Source: Planctomycetaceae bacterium (lineage in GTDB: Bacteria; Planctomycetota; Planctomycetia; Pirellulales; Thermoguttaceae). Taken from it: a DNA stretch of 7,701 nt. The translations under genes and the position numbers were made by a program. This document shows, in pieces, positions 1 to 6,557 of the stretch. The stretch lies in contig JAITDV010000109.1 of the NCBI GenBank assembly GCA_031282385.1, positions 1 to 7,701 of the forward strand, given 5' to 3'. The notes beneath the pieces are model-generated. The model saw only the letters and a list, made by a program, of their open reading frames with translations. It ran no database searches and was not told where the DNA came from. Within the stretch, counting starts at the first letter, position 1; the number at the start of each line of letters is the position of its first letter.

Positions 1-800
1 ACATCGTAACCTTTTCGTTTTTGAAATTCATCGGCGAAATATTCGTTCCACAAATTTCCGCCGACATGAAAGTCCAACTCGTCGGAGAAAAAGAAATTCA
101 ATCCTTTTCCGCCTTCGCCCTGATTGTAATTTTCAAACGGTTGAAAGAATTTTTCGACGACTGCTTTTCCCGATTTTGGGTGCATCGGGTCAATGGATGG
201 ATTCACCTTTCGGGCGGAGACAATGTATTTTTTGCCGTTAAAAACTTGGGCGGAGACGATGTTGTTTTCGTTTGGAGTCGGCGAGTCCGGGTCCATTGTT
301 CGGCAATCGAGAACCTGCCCGACAATTTCGGGATAATCGCGAATCGCCTCGTCCCATTTCCAACCTTGCCCGACGCCGAGTGTGTAATCGCTGAGGCTGA
401 CGGCGATGTCATGTTTTTTTGTTTCTTGCATGAACCATTGGACGAGTTTCCACCATTCGTCGCCAAATAGCGGGGGTTCGCTTGGAATGGTGTAACCCCA
501 AGCCAGACCGCCTTTGTCGCTGTGGGCATAATTAATTTGCAGACCTGTTGTCCCGCGCCCCATTTGGGCGAGCTTTTCGAGTTGCCACGAGAGGCGTTCT
601 TTTGTCAACGGGTCGCCGAGCCACCAGTAAAACGGCACATTCCCAAATCCGACCGGCGGTGTTTGAAAATCGTTGACGAACGTCTCCCGTGTTAAGTTGT
701 TTTTTTTCCATCCGGCGGGAGTTGTTTCCTCCGCAATCAAAAAATTCATCAAAAAGAAAGACAACCCAAAAAATAAAACTAATTTCGCGTTTTTTTTCAT
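1..800 (-). CDS. Secreted GH106-like glycoside hydrolase (alpha-L-rhamnosidase family), N-terminal part
   Basis: The reverse strand is open from an ATG at 800-798 to the window edge, giving 266 complete codons without a stop; the C-terminus lies outside. Residues 1-23 form a signal peptide (MKKNAK, hydrophobic stretch, likely cleavage after FLIA), so the product is exported. The mature part resembles the GH106 / PF17132 family: FYWWLGDPLTKERLSWQLEK at about 57-76, then a beta-strand-like GLQINY, a tryptophan-rich segment (DEWW, QWF), VSLSDYTLGVGQGWKW at 134-149, FFFSDELDF at 236-244, and FADEFQKRKGYD at 255-266. In this family the 'SDE'-type segment belongs to the catalytic barrel. Members remove alpha-L-rhamnose from plant or algal polysaccharides, but divergent members have unknown substrates, so the substrate is inferred only. 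A GAGG at 813-810, nine bases before the ATG, supports the start. Full-length members usually exceed 700 residues. Confidence 0.8.
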   Translation of the reverse strand, partial: MKKNAKLVLFFGLSFFLMNFLIAEETTPAGWKKNNLTRETFVNDFQTPPVGFGNVPFYWWLGDPLTKERLSWQLEKLAQMGRGTTGLQINYAHSDKGGLAWGYTIPSEPPLFGDEWWKLVQWFMQETKKHDIAVSLSDYTLGVGQGWKWDEAIRDYPEIVGQVLDCRTMDPDSPTPNENNIVSAQVFNGKKYIVSARKVNPSIDPMHPKSGKAVVEKFFQPFENYNQGEGGKGLNFFFSDELDFHVGGNLWNEYFADEFQKRKGYD

Positions 801-992
801 GTTTAAAGACCTCATCGAATTATCAAAAAATCTCTTCGCCTACGGTAACGGAGAGTCTAAAATGATTATCAAAAATAAAACAAGATTGTCAATTCAATTT
901 CCTGAATTACGTAAAGATTCGTGATCATTCGTCAAATTTCTTGGAAGTCGTATCAATTGTTTTTTAATTTTCGTCCGAACACAGGGACACTG

Positions 993-1098
993 TAGGCTAG
1001 CGCCGACCAACCGTGGGTGAAAACCATTCGACGAAAGGTTGACTACCATTGTGGACTTCGGCTTACCGAAATTAACACACCAGCCTATGAACGCTAGG
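993..1098. repeat. Structured segment bounded by TAGGCT/AGCCTA and CTAGCG/CGCTAG pairs
   Basis: TAGGCT (993-998) is complementary to AGCCTA (1082-1087). The overlapping CTAGCG (997-1002) is complementary to CGCTAG (1092-1097). Inside, CAACC near 1009 can pair with GGTTG near 1037. The segment is more GC-rich than its flanks and has no convincing coding content. It may be a degenerate mobile-element remnant or a dispersed planctomycete intergenic repeat, but with one copy in the window this cannot be shown. Confidence 0.3.
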
Positions 1099-1216
1099 AA
1101 AAAAATTGAACGAAAAATAAGGACTGGAATTGTCGAGCCGTTCGGAAAATCATGTTGTCCGGTGCGGATTGATGGGGCTTGGGCAACGGAATAGGGACAA
1201 AATACACGTCTCATCT

Positions 1217-1331
1217 TCATCTGAAAATGCACAATTTACACCTGTGAATACACCATTTACACACGTGGATGTGCCATTTTATCTGAAAATGCGCCGTTTT
1301 CATCTGCGGATGCGCCATTTCCACCTAGTGG
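1217..1331 (+). repeat. 21-nt tandem repeat, five units plus a partial
   Basis: Five consecutive 21-nt units (1217-1237, 1238-1258, 1259-1279, 1280-1300, 1301-1321) and a 10-nt partial unit share the pattern CAYCTG-nnn-ATGCRCCATTT. Units differ by several substitutions but keep exact length, so the array is old or under length constraint. At some unit junctions the sequence is palindromic: CATTTT before CATCTG, and GAAAATG or close variants after, could form small hairpins. Because 21 is a multiple of three, the plus strand reads as seven-residue repeats of the type LKMRRFH / LRMRHFH, but nothing else supports translation. Confidence 0.8.
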
Positions 1332-1412
1332 TTTAAGTGAACAGGTCAAAGGGCTTTCATCCACCATCGTGTCGGCGGAGAGCCGAAAGCGTTTTAACTT
1401 GTTCACTCTTTA
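1332..1412 (+). repeat. Composite hairpin overlapping the left end of repeat copy A
   Basis: GTGAACAGGT (1337-1346) pairs with ACTTGTTCAC (1397-1406), nine of ten positions plus a G-U. GCTTTC (1353-1358) pairs with GAAAGC (1385-1390), and CGGC (1373-1376) with GCCG (1382-1385) closes a GGAGA loop. The nested arms give an ~80-nt stem-loop. The right arm is also the left terminus of dispersed repeat A, so the left arm looks like a partial inverted copy of that terminus. Confidence 0.5.
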
Positions 1413-1497
1413 AGTTTCATTTGCCGCCGTTTGCTTACCTATTAGAAAGCAGGCTTTTACGCTTTTGAGTCACGCAAATTATGGTATGAACAGTATA
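1392..1497 (+). repeat. Dispersed ~105-bp structured repeat, copy A
   Basis: First of five related copies, all on the plus strand. It runs from TTTTAACTTGTTCAC to GAACAGTATA. It carries the central hairpin TTTGCTT-acctattaga-AAGCAGG, closed partly by G-U pairs, then the conserved TTGAGT and GCAA motifs. The terminal motifs TGTTC and GAACA are inverted repeats. It ends about 80 bp before the lipoprotein start codon, so it sits in or next to that gene's promoter. Confidence 0.85.
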
Positions 1498-1516
1498 GTT
1501 TCAATTGTTACAAATT

Positions 1517-1545
1517 TTGATCGAGTGAGAAACGGTCTTGATCGA
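1517..1545 (+). promoter_or_regulatory. Two TTGATCGA direct repeats upstream of the lipoprotein gene
   Basis: TTGATCGA occurs at 1517-1524 and 1538-1545, start to start 21 bp, about two helical turns. The pair lies 36-64 bp before the start codon at 1581. This spacing is typical of a site bound by a regulator on one DNA face, but no regulator is known and no convincing -35/-10 pair was found. An AAGGG at 1570-1574, six bases before the ATG, is the likely ribosome binding site. Confidence 0.3.
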
Positions 1546-1580
1546 TCTTTTTCTTCAAAAATTAATTTAAAGGGTTTTTT

Positions 1581-2064
1581 ATGTTACGTATTATTTTTTC
1601 ATGGATGTTATTTTTTGTATTGCTTGCCGTTTCAGGATGCGGCGATAGCTCGCGACCAAAGGATTTGCCAAAACTTTATCCGTGTGTCATCACAATCACA
1701 CAAGAAGGCAAACCATTGGAAAATGCCGTTGTTGAACTGGCAGCAACAGATCAAAATAACTCCAAATACCAATCTCTTACCTTAACTAATGCGGAAGGCA
1801 AAGCGGTCATGTCCACTTATGGATTTGCCGGTACTCCTATTGGAAAATACAAAGTTATTGTAAGAAAAAACATTGATGACGATCTGGTTTACGGAACCAA
1901 CTCAACCGGCGCAAAAGAAGTAGTTGCTTTTAAAAATATATAGAACGGTTGAACCTCAGTTCTCCGACGTCAAAACAACTCCTCACGAAATTGAAATTAC
2001 CGGAAAAGAAGAAAAAGTTGAAGCAACTTTCGATGTCGGTAAAGCAATTAAAGTGCAATTTTAG
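1581..2064 (+). pseudogene. Planctomycete-type small lipoprotein with a C-terminal frameshift
   Basis: The uninterrupted frame (1581-1943, 120 codons) begins with a lipoprotein signal: a hydrophobic stretch to residue 19 and lipobox LAVSGC with the lipidated Cys at 20. A beta-rich domain follows with LYPCVITITQEGKPLENAVV (32-51), NAEGKAVMSTYGF (70-82) and GKYKVIVRK (88-96). This is the layout of the carboxypeptidase-regulatory / transthyretin-like small lipoproteins that I associate with planctomycetes; their function is unknown and the location is presumably membrane-anchored. The frame stops at TAG 1941-1943, but the +1 frame continues in register as YRTVEPQFSDVKTTPHEIEI... to ...FDVGKAIKVQF, ending at TAG 2062-2064. 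This matches the usual family ending. The shift lies at the T4A5 run at 1928-1936, so a one-base homopolymer insertion or a sequencing error is likely. Without the tail the protein may fold incompletely. Confidence 0.75.
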
Positions 2065-2131
2065 TAATATTTCGACGGATTTAGTGTTTTGAGTTGGTTA
2101 ACAAATCTATTTCTAGCCGCACTAGCAACGG

Positions 2132-2181
2132 CATGATGAATAACCGGCGGTTACGCTGTCCACCGTCGGTTATTCATGATG
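2132..2181. repeat. Long hairpin with 20-nt arms
   Basis: Arms at 2132-2151 and 2162-2181 match at 18 of 20 positions around a 10-nt loop. The core is ATAACCGGCGGT / ACCGTCGGTTAT, with one mismatch or G-U pair. No T-run follows, so it is not a typical terminator. It resembles the extragenic palindromes scattered in planctomycete genomes, from memory only. Confidence 0.7.
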
Positions 2182-2264
2182 TCGTACATGCAGGACTTGG
2201 AATGGAAATTTGAGCTGATAATAATTACATTACTCATTGACCTTGCATTAAAAAAACGAAAAAT

Positions 2265-2304
2265 CCACTGAATAATTGGTGTTTATTCAGTGGAATGTTT
2301 TTTT
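2265..2304. terminator. Rho-independent, probably bidirectional, terminator
   Basis: CCACTGAATAA (2265-2275) and TTATTCAGTGG (2283-2293) form a perfect 11-bp stem with a 7-nt loop. T7 follows at 2298-2304, and an A-rich run precedes it (about 2250-2263), giving U-tracts on both strands. It lies about 200 bp past the lipoprotein stop and about 220 bp past the DUF3299-like stop, so it could end transcription of both convergent genes. Confidence 0.75.
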
Positions 2305-2349
2305 ATCGTGAAATGCTTAAAATTGTTTTGAATTAAATTCGTGTCAATG

Positions 2350-2414
2350 GGCTGAAAGCCCAACATCATTAGCGTAGGGTGTTACTCTACGCTATTGATT
2401 CAAGGCTTTCAGCC
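2350..2414. repeat. Nested hairpin, GGCTGAAAGCC / GGCTTTCAGCC outer stem
   Basis: A perfect 11-bp outer stem pairs 2350-2360 with 2404-2414. Inside, AGCGTAG (2371-2377) pairs with CTACGCT (2387-2393), and the stem extends outward through ATCATT / ATTGAT with one mismatch. The 65-nt element is almost wholly self-complementary. It lacks a T-run and resembles a dispersed extragenic palindrome rather than a terminator. Confidence 0.7.
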
Positions 2415-2513
2415 TTAGTTCAAAAAAACAACACAAAAAACATTCTACTGAAACATTACAATAATTACAGTATTTGATTGTAAAGGTGCGATTATTTTTT
2501 GCGGTTTCCGTAT

Positions 2514-3215
2514 CTATCTAAATAAATCTGCTTCAATGTGGAACGGTAAATCTCCAATTCTGTAGTTTTCATTGAAATATAATTCTCCGCCAACATAAAC
2601 CGCATTCATGCGAAACGCCGCACGAAGGTCTCCTCGACAATGCACCGTAACCATGTCAAACGGGTTCTTTTCCGGCGCACAAAATTTACAATGTGCTTTT
2701 GAACGCACCATCATAAAATCTTGAATTCCAGCAAGTTGATTACCCGGCATCATATAACCGCGAATATAAACTTTCCGATGTTCAGTTGCTAATTCCATTA
2801 TTCGCGGATTTATGTTCAACTTGTTACCTTTATACTTGTTTTCGTCAGGTCGAAATTCCAAAAAATCAATAACCGTATAACCAACCGGAACCGAATAATA
2901 ATGTTGCCAAATCCCCACAACTCCAGCAACCGCACCAAACACAAATGAAACCGCTATTCCTGCCACCGCAAACATCCGACCCGTGTAATCAAACGGAGAT
3001 GAAAGAATCTTTATCAACCCCCAACCTCCACACAACAAACCAATCAAAGGACAAAGTACAAACCACGTACTCAAAAGCATAAGCGGCGTCAACAACGATA
3101 AACAAAATGAAATCACCGCAAGAACATTCACCGCACGATAACCTACCCGCACCCCAGAAGTCCCAAGCTCTTCCGTTATTACCGGATTCAATACCAATTC
3201 AAATTCTTTTGACAT
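2514..3215 (-). CDS. Membrane-anchored DUF3299-like protein
   Basis: This 233-residue protein has a short cytoplasmic N-terminus and three hydrophobic segments (about 30-52, 53-72 and 80-103). A soluble C-terminal domain follows. That domain contains VYIRGYMMPGNQLAGIQDFM (149-168), HCKFCAPEKNPFDMVTVHC (175-193) and NAVYVGGELYF (204-214), the pattern of DUF3299 (PF11736): a GYM-P segment, a Cys-containing loop and a closing V-GxL strand. The CxxC plus a third Cys (176, 179, 193) could bind a metal or be redox active; this is inference. Similar proteins are encoded beside FtsX-type ABC permeases, as here, and in gammaproteobacteria such clusters have been linked to zinc. The function remains unknown. 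No Shine-Dalgarno precedes the ATG, which is not rare in planctomycetes. The upstream permease is 381 bp away, so co-transcription is uncertain. Confidence 0.7.
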   Translation of the reverse strand: MSKEFELVLNPVITEELGTSGVRVGYRAVNVLAVISFCLSLLTPLMLLSTWFVLCPLIGLLCGGWGLIKILSSPFDYTGRMFAVAGIAVSFVFGAVAGVVGIWQHYYSVPVGYTVIDFLEFRPDENKYKGNKLNINPRIMELATEHRKVYIRGYMMPGNQLAGIQDFMMVRSKAHCKFCAPEKNPFDMVTVHCRGDLRAAFRMNAVYVGGELYFNENYRIGDLPFHIEADLFR

Positions 3216-3596
3216 TTTTTTAATAAGGGTTATTTTATTGAAAAATTAGATAAAAAAGAAATACGATTTTAAACTGTTCACACTTTAACTTTCCTTCACC
3301 ACCGCTTGTTTACCTATCGGAATGCAGGCTTGTACGCTCTTGAGTAAGGCAATTTATAGTACGAACAGTATAATTCTGAATTCAGAATATTTGAATCCGA
3401 AACAAATAAAACAACTTTGCAACAAAAATTCTCACTCGTTTTGTTGTATTCATTACACTTTAAATTTCAGTTTTCTTTTGGTAACGGACAAAACCGACAT
3501 ATCAAGTGTAATGAGTTAAGTATATTTGTTTCGCAGATTCAAAAAAATTTTTCTATGCGATTATAGTAAATTCAGTGTTTTTGATTTACTGATGAA
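3216..3596. other. Gap between permease and DUF3299-like gene
   Basis: The gap is 381 bp between two same-strand genes that would be expected to be close. It contains repeat copy B (3267-3372). The rest is AT-rich without a convincing gene; short plus-strand frames across 3322-3726 are chance or antisense. The DUF3299-like gene may need its own promoter here, but none stands out. Confidence 0.5.
3267..3372 (+). repeat. Dispersed ~105-bp structured repeat, copy B
   Basis: The copy runs from TTTTAAACTGTTCACAC to GAACAGTATA. Its ends show the terminal inverted repeat best: ACTGTTCACACT against ACTGTTCGTACT (reverse of the right end), 10 of 12. The central stem (GCTTGTTT / AATGCAGGC) is imperfect with G-U pairs and keeps the loop ACCTATCGG. 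It lies between the permease and the DUF3299-like gene, opposite to their direction of transcription. Confidence 0.9.
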
Positions 3597-4925
3597 TTAT
3601 GGGGCAAGCGAAGTTGCCACGTCTTGTTTGTACGCGACCGCAGCTGGAAGAAATCCAACTATTGACGCAAGCACCATAAGACCCGGAATCAAAAAACACT
3701 CATTCAACCTGAAATCCCACGCATGAACTATAATGCCAGTATATTGTGAAATCCAAGGACCAATACCGCCAACAAGCGTATGTCCCAAAAAGATTCCAAG
3801 AATACCGCCGCCGATTGAAAGCAAAATTGACTCCAGAAGTATAATTGACATAACAGTGAATCGTCTTGCTCCCAAAGCTCGCATTATTGCGATTTCTTGT
3901 TTACGTTCGCTCATTGAATTGTAGATACTAACCATCATCCCAATTCCAGCAACCACAACAACCAACACCGCAAGAAAAAGCAATACCATCTGAATATTGC
4001 CCACCACATTCTCAAGAAGCATTGCAATTTCATTTATCGGCGAAACTGCTTGAATATCAGGCGTTTCATCAAGTATCGCAGGCAACTCCGTTGCGCCAAT
4101 ATTCACATACGCCCGATCTTCCATTACTGCCGACGGATTAAAGCCAGGCGAATTTGGATCAATTGCAATACCGTCAGGTTTGATCTTGTTTCTGGCAATA
4201 AATAACAGAAGAGCCGAATAACTTTTGTTGTGTTTTTTTTCTGCTTCTTCGCGAGCTGATTTATCCTGATGCATATCGTAGAAGCCTTCGATATTCACAA
4301 ATATCACGTTATCATTCGGAGTTCCTGTCGGCGCCATTATTCCGACAACCTTGAACGGATCGTGATCGTGATCATCATCTTTGTCAACCGTACCATCAGG
4401 ATTAGGCATATTTTCCGGTACAAATGTTTCACCTATATTTAATCCGGTTTTTTTGCGAGCTTGTGAACCAATTACTGCCGTAAAAAGTTCGGTATCTTTG
4501 AAAAATTCACCTTGTACGCATGTATAACGCTGATCGCCTCTAAACCGCAATTTATCAAAAAGCGCAGATGTTGTTCCGACCAATGTTGCACCGCGAAAAT
4601 GGTGACCGATTGTAAGCGGTATTACTTCGTCAACTAGATGGCGATATTCTCCGCGTTTGAATTTTTGTAAATATGTGTCCGTAACTCCGCCAACAGGTTG
4701 ACGCAAATAAAACACCGTACTAAGAACCACATCAAGCGGACTGCCTTTGCCCGCAATAATGTAATCGTAACCTTGTGCACTACGTTTGAATGAGTTGTCA
4801 AGAACGCCGTGAATCACAAGAACCGTTACTATCAACGCAACTCCAAGCGACATTGAAAAAGCCGTTAAAATTGACGACAAGTAACGAAATTGAATACTAC
4901 GCAACGCAATCTTCCAAAGAGACAT
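3597..4925 (-). CDS. ABC transporter permease, MacB/FtsX type
   Basis: This 442-residue protein has the four-helix layout of MacB/FtsX (type VII) permeases: TM1 at about 17-40, a large periplasmic domain at 41-305 (MacB_PCD-like), and three C-terminal helices at about 312-335, 357-385 and 411-431 (FtsX domain). MSERKQEIAIMRALGARR (338-355) is the coupling segment that contacts the ATPase. These permeases usually act with an ATP-hydrolysing subunit in mechanotransmission or lipid/lipoprotein handling rather than classical import. The periplasmic domain carries an Asp/His cluster, DKDDDHDHD (181-189), next to FKVVGIMAPTGTPNDNVIFV; similar His-rich loops occur in permeases neighbouring DUF3299 genes and could bind metal. 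No ABC ATPase gene lies in the window. The start is well supported: AAAGGAGG at 4938-4931, five bases before ATG 4925. Confidence 0.88.
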   Translation of the reverse strand: MSLWKIALRSIQFRYLSSILTAFSMSLGVALIVTVLVIHGVLDNSFKRSAQGYDYIIAGKGSPLDVVLSTVFYLRQPVGGVTDTYLQKFKRGEYRHLVDEVIPLTIGHHFRGATLVGTTSALFDKLRFRGDQRYTCVQGEFFKDTELFTAVIGSQARKKTGLNIGETFVPENMPNPDGTVDKDDDHDHDPFKVVGIMAPTGTPNDNVIFVNIEGFYDMHQDKSAREEAEKKHNKSYSALLLFIARNKIKPDGIAIDPNSPGFNPSAVMEDRAYVNIGATELPAILDETPDIQAVSPINEIAMLLENVVGNIQMVLLFLAVLVVVVAGIGMMVSIYNSMSERKQEIAIMRALGARRFTVMSIILLESILLSIGGGILGIFLGHTLVGGIGPWISQYTGIIVHAWDFRLNECFLIPGLMVLASIVGFLPAAVAYKQDVATSLAP

Positions 4926-4990
4926 TAAATCCTCCTTTCAAATAAAAATAATTTTAAAGCACGAAGAACCCCTCATCCCAACGTACGCCA

Positions 4991-5097
4991 CCTTAAACTG
5001 TTCACACTTAAATTTTCCTTTACCGCCGCCTGCATTACCTATCGGAATGCAGGTTTTTAGGCTCTTGAGTAAGGCAATTTATAGTACGAGCAATATA
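4991..5097 (+). repeat. Dispersed ~105-bp structured repeat, copy C
   Basis: The central stem is perfect over 8 bp, CCTGCATT / AATGCAGG, around the loop ACCTATCGG. Relative to copy D (CCTGCTT / AAGCAGG) both arms changed together. The right end is GAGCAATATA rather than GAACAGTATA. It lies about 70 bp upstream of the permease ribosome binding site. Confidence 0.9.
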
Positions 5098-5148
5098 AAC
5101 TACATCTACACCGTAACGATTTGGTTTTGTCAAAGGTAACCAAACAAC

Positions 5149-5254
5149 CTTTAAATTGTTCACACTTTAATATCCTTTACCATCGCCTGCTTACCTATCG
5201 GAAAGCAGGCTTTTACGTTTTCTTGAGTCCCGCAATTTATAGTACCAGCAATAT
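5149..5254 (+). repeat. Dispersed ~105-bp structured repeat, copy D
   Basis: The copy begins CTTTAAATTGTTCACAC and ends CAGCAATATC. The central stem GCCTGCTT / AAGCAGGC is perfect over 8 bp. Terminal ATTG pairs with CAAT where copy B has ACTG with CAGT, a compensatory C-G to T-A change. It ends about 40 bp past the oxidoreductase stop codon. Confidence 0.9.
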
Positions 5255-5296
5255 CGTCTGATTGAAATTGCATTTTAAAGATTTCTCATTGAGGTT

Positions 5297-6508
5297 TTAT
5301 TTTACCTCATCCAATTTTACCCAACGTTTTTCATTTGCGGCGATGAGAGCAGCTTCTAATACGCGTTGTGTTTGGTATGCGTCGTTGAAGTCCGGCAATG
5401 GGATAGTTGGAGTTTGACCGGCTAATTTTAGCAGAATGTCGTAAGCCATACTTGTAAATCCGTGTTCATAACCAATCAAATGCGCATCTGGCCAATAGTT
5501 TGCTACATACGGATGTGCGCCGCCGTGGGTACACATAATTGTTGTCCAACCTTGTACAGCTCGTGGTCGGGTAGCGTCGTAATATTGCAAGTGGTTCATA
5601 TCTTCAAAATTGAATTTGAGCGAACCTTTTGTACCGTTGATTTCAAAACCGTTGAAATTTTGGTTTCCTGTAGCTTGCCGTGCGGCTTCGTAGGAACCGA
5701 CTGCGCCGTTGTTGTATTTGACGAGAAACAGCACAGTATCGTCAACAGTAACATCGCCCATTTTTGAGCTGCCGGTTTCTTCTTTCATGTACCGCATTTT
5801 TTCATCGGTAACAATTCCGCCGCCTGAATCTTGTTCGATGATTTTTCTTTTCTTGACAAAAGTTTCTGCAACTGCACCGCAAATAGTGTCTATTTCAAGT
5901 CCGGTAACAAATTTTGTCATATCGATAATGTGCGCGTTCAAATCACCGTGTGAGCCTGATCCGGCAAGTTCTTTTTTGAAACGCCATGCGAACGGCACGG
6001 TTTCATCTGCCCAATCTTGCAAATAGACGGCGCGGACATGCCGGATTTCACCGACAGCGCCTTGTTTGACAAGTTGATGAGCGAATGCGACGGCGGGAGC
6101 ACGGCGGTAAACGAACCAAACAAATGTATCAACATTTGCTTTTTTGGCAGCGTCAGCCATTTCACGCGCCTCGGTTAGAGTTGCCGCAACTGGTTTTTCG
6201 CAAGAGCAAGGTTTACCTGCCGCAACTGCTGCTTTAGCCGGAGGTGCATGCATGAAGTTTGGGGTTACGATGTCAACAAGACCGACTTCGGGCGATTTAA
6301 CAAGAGATTCCCAATCTGTTGAAGAATGTTGCCAACCCCATTTTTCAGCGAAAAGATGTGGTTTTTCTACTTCCATACCGTAAACAGTGTGAAGTACAGA
6401 GTTGATTGGCGGGTCGAAGAACTTGTTTACTTGGCACCAAGCGTTGGAGTGCGACCGCCCCATGAAACCTTGACCAATCATTGCTACATTAATTTTTTTG
6501 TCCGACAT
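5297..6508 (-). CDS. Gfo/Idh/MocA family NAD(P)-dependent oxidoreductase
   Basis: This 403-residue cytoplasmic enzyme has an N-terminal Rossmann domain with KINVAMIGQGFMGRSH (5-20; GQGFMG as the dinucleotide-binding GxGxxG), the VTPNFMHA strand (81-88) and the EKP motif at 104-106, whose lysine contacts substrate in the family. The C-terminal alpha/beta domain carries GSHGDLNAHIID (185-196), with His193 in the usual catalytic position. Members oxidise or reduce sugars, inositols and related polyols; the substrate cannot be told from sequence. The reading frame extends six codons upstream to a TTG at 6526, but the ATG at 6508 has AAGGAG (6523-6518) nine bases ahead, so it is the likely start. 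The gene is not in an obvious operon: repeats flank it downstream and AT-rich DNA upstream. No adjacent ABC-sugar importer or epimerase was found. Confidence 0.92.
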   Translation of the reverse strand: MSDKKINVAMIGQGFMGRSHSNAWCQVNKFFDPPINSVLHTVYGMEVEKPHLFAEKWGWQHSSTDWESLVKSPEVGLVDIVTPNFMHAPPAKAAVAAGKPCSCEKPVAATLTEAREMADAAKKANVDTFVWFVYRRAPAVAFAHQLVKQGAVGEIRHVRAVYLQDWADETVPFAWRFKKELAGSGSHGDLNAHIIDMTKFVTGLEIDTICGAVAETFVKKRKIIEQDSGGGIVTDEKMRYMKEETGSSKMGDVTVDDTVLFLVKYNNGAVGSYEAARQATGNQNFNGFEINGTKGSLKFNFEDMNHLQYYDATRPRAVQGWTTIMCTHGGAHPYVANYWPDAHLIGYEHGFTSMAYDILLKLAGQTPTIPLPDFNDAYQTQRVLEAALIAANEKRWVKLDEVK

Positions 6509-6557
6509 AAATTTTTTCTCCTTCAAGTTTTTGGAATAAAATTTTTAAGTTGTTTGT

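Larger units (their letters stand above)
801..1580. other. Intergenic region without a convincing gene; structured and repetitive
   Basis: This 780-bp stretch separates the divergent hydrolase and lipoprotein genes. From the left it holds about 130 bp of AT-rich upstream DNA of the hydrolase, with a weak hairpin near 834-856 (CTCTTCG / CGGAGAG). A more GC-rich structured segment follows at about 990-1100, then the 21-nt tandem repeats (1217-1331), the composite hairpin (1332-1412) and dispersed repeat copy A (1392-1497). Short open frames exist on both strands. A 112-codon frame on the minus strand (1232-894) starts inside the tandem repeat, and I recognise no protein family in it. Confidence 0.6.
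2065..2513. other. Intergenic region with three strong hairpins
   Basis: This 449-bp stretch separates the convergent lipoprotein and DUF3299-like genes. It has no plausible gene. It holds a 20-bp-arm hairpin (2132-2181), a terminator-like hairpin (2265-2304) and a long double hairpin (2350-2414). The remaining ~100 bp before 2514 are AT-rich and featureless. Confidence 0.6.
4926..5296. other. Gap upstream of the permease, holding repeats C and D
   Basis: The 371 bp between the oxidoreductase stop and the permease start contain two copies of the dispersed repeat in tandem (starts 158 bp apart) and little else. A short TTGGTT/AACCAA inverted pair lies in the spacer near 5121-5143. The permease promoter must lie here, on the minus strand, possibly within or between the repeats. 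Confidence 0.5.

Noticed and set aside
203..529. Minus-strand 108-codon frame and the plus-strand 149-codon frame at 21-470
   Set aside because: Both overlap the GH106-like gene, whose frame is continuous, has a signal peptide and shows family motifs. These are antisense or off-frame shadows.
894..1232. Minus-strand 112-codon frame as a real gene
   Set aside because: It starts within the tandem repeat, has no recognisable domain and covers a segment rich in inverted repeats. Left as unsupported.
1130..1336. Plus-strand 68-codon frame with heptapeptide repeats
   Set aside because: The repeats follow automatically from the 21-nt tandem array. No ribosome binding site or conserved domain supports it.
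3322..3924. Small plus-strand frames in and beyond the permease-DUF3299 gap
   Set aside because: They start within repeat B or run antisense to the permease, with no domain and AT-driven composition.
5462..6383. Plus-strand frames of 79-105 codons across the oxidoreductase
   Set aside because: They are antisense to a clear enzyme gene and lack domains or start signals.
6509..6526. Upstream TTG start of the oxidoreductase
   Set aside because: The TTG overlaps the AAGGAG that serves the ATG at 6508, and family proteins begin just before the Rossmann strand.
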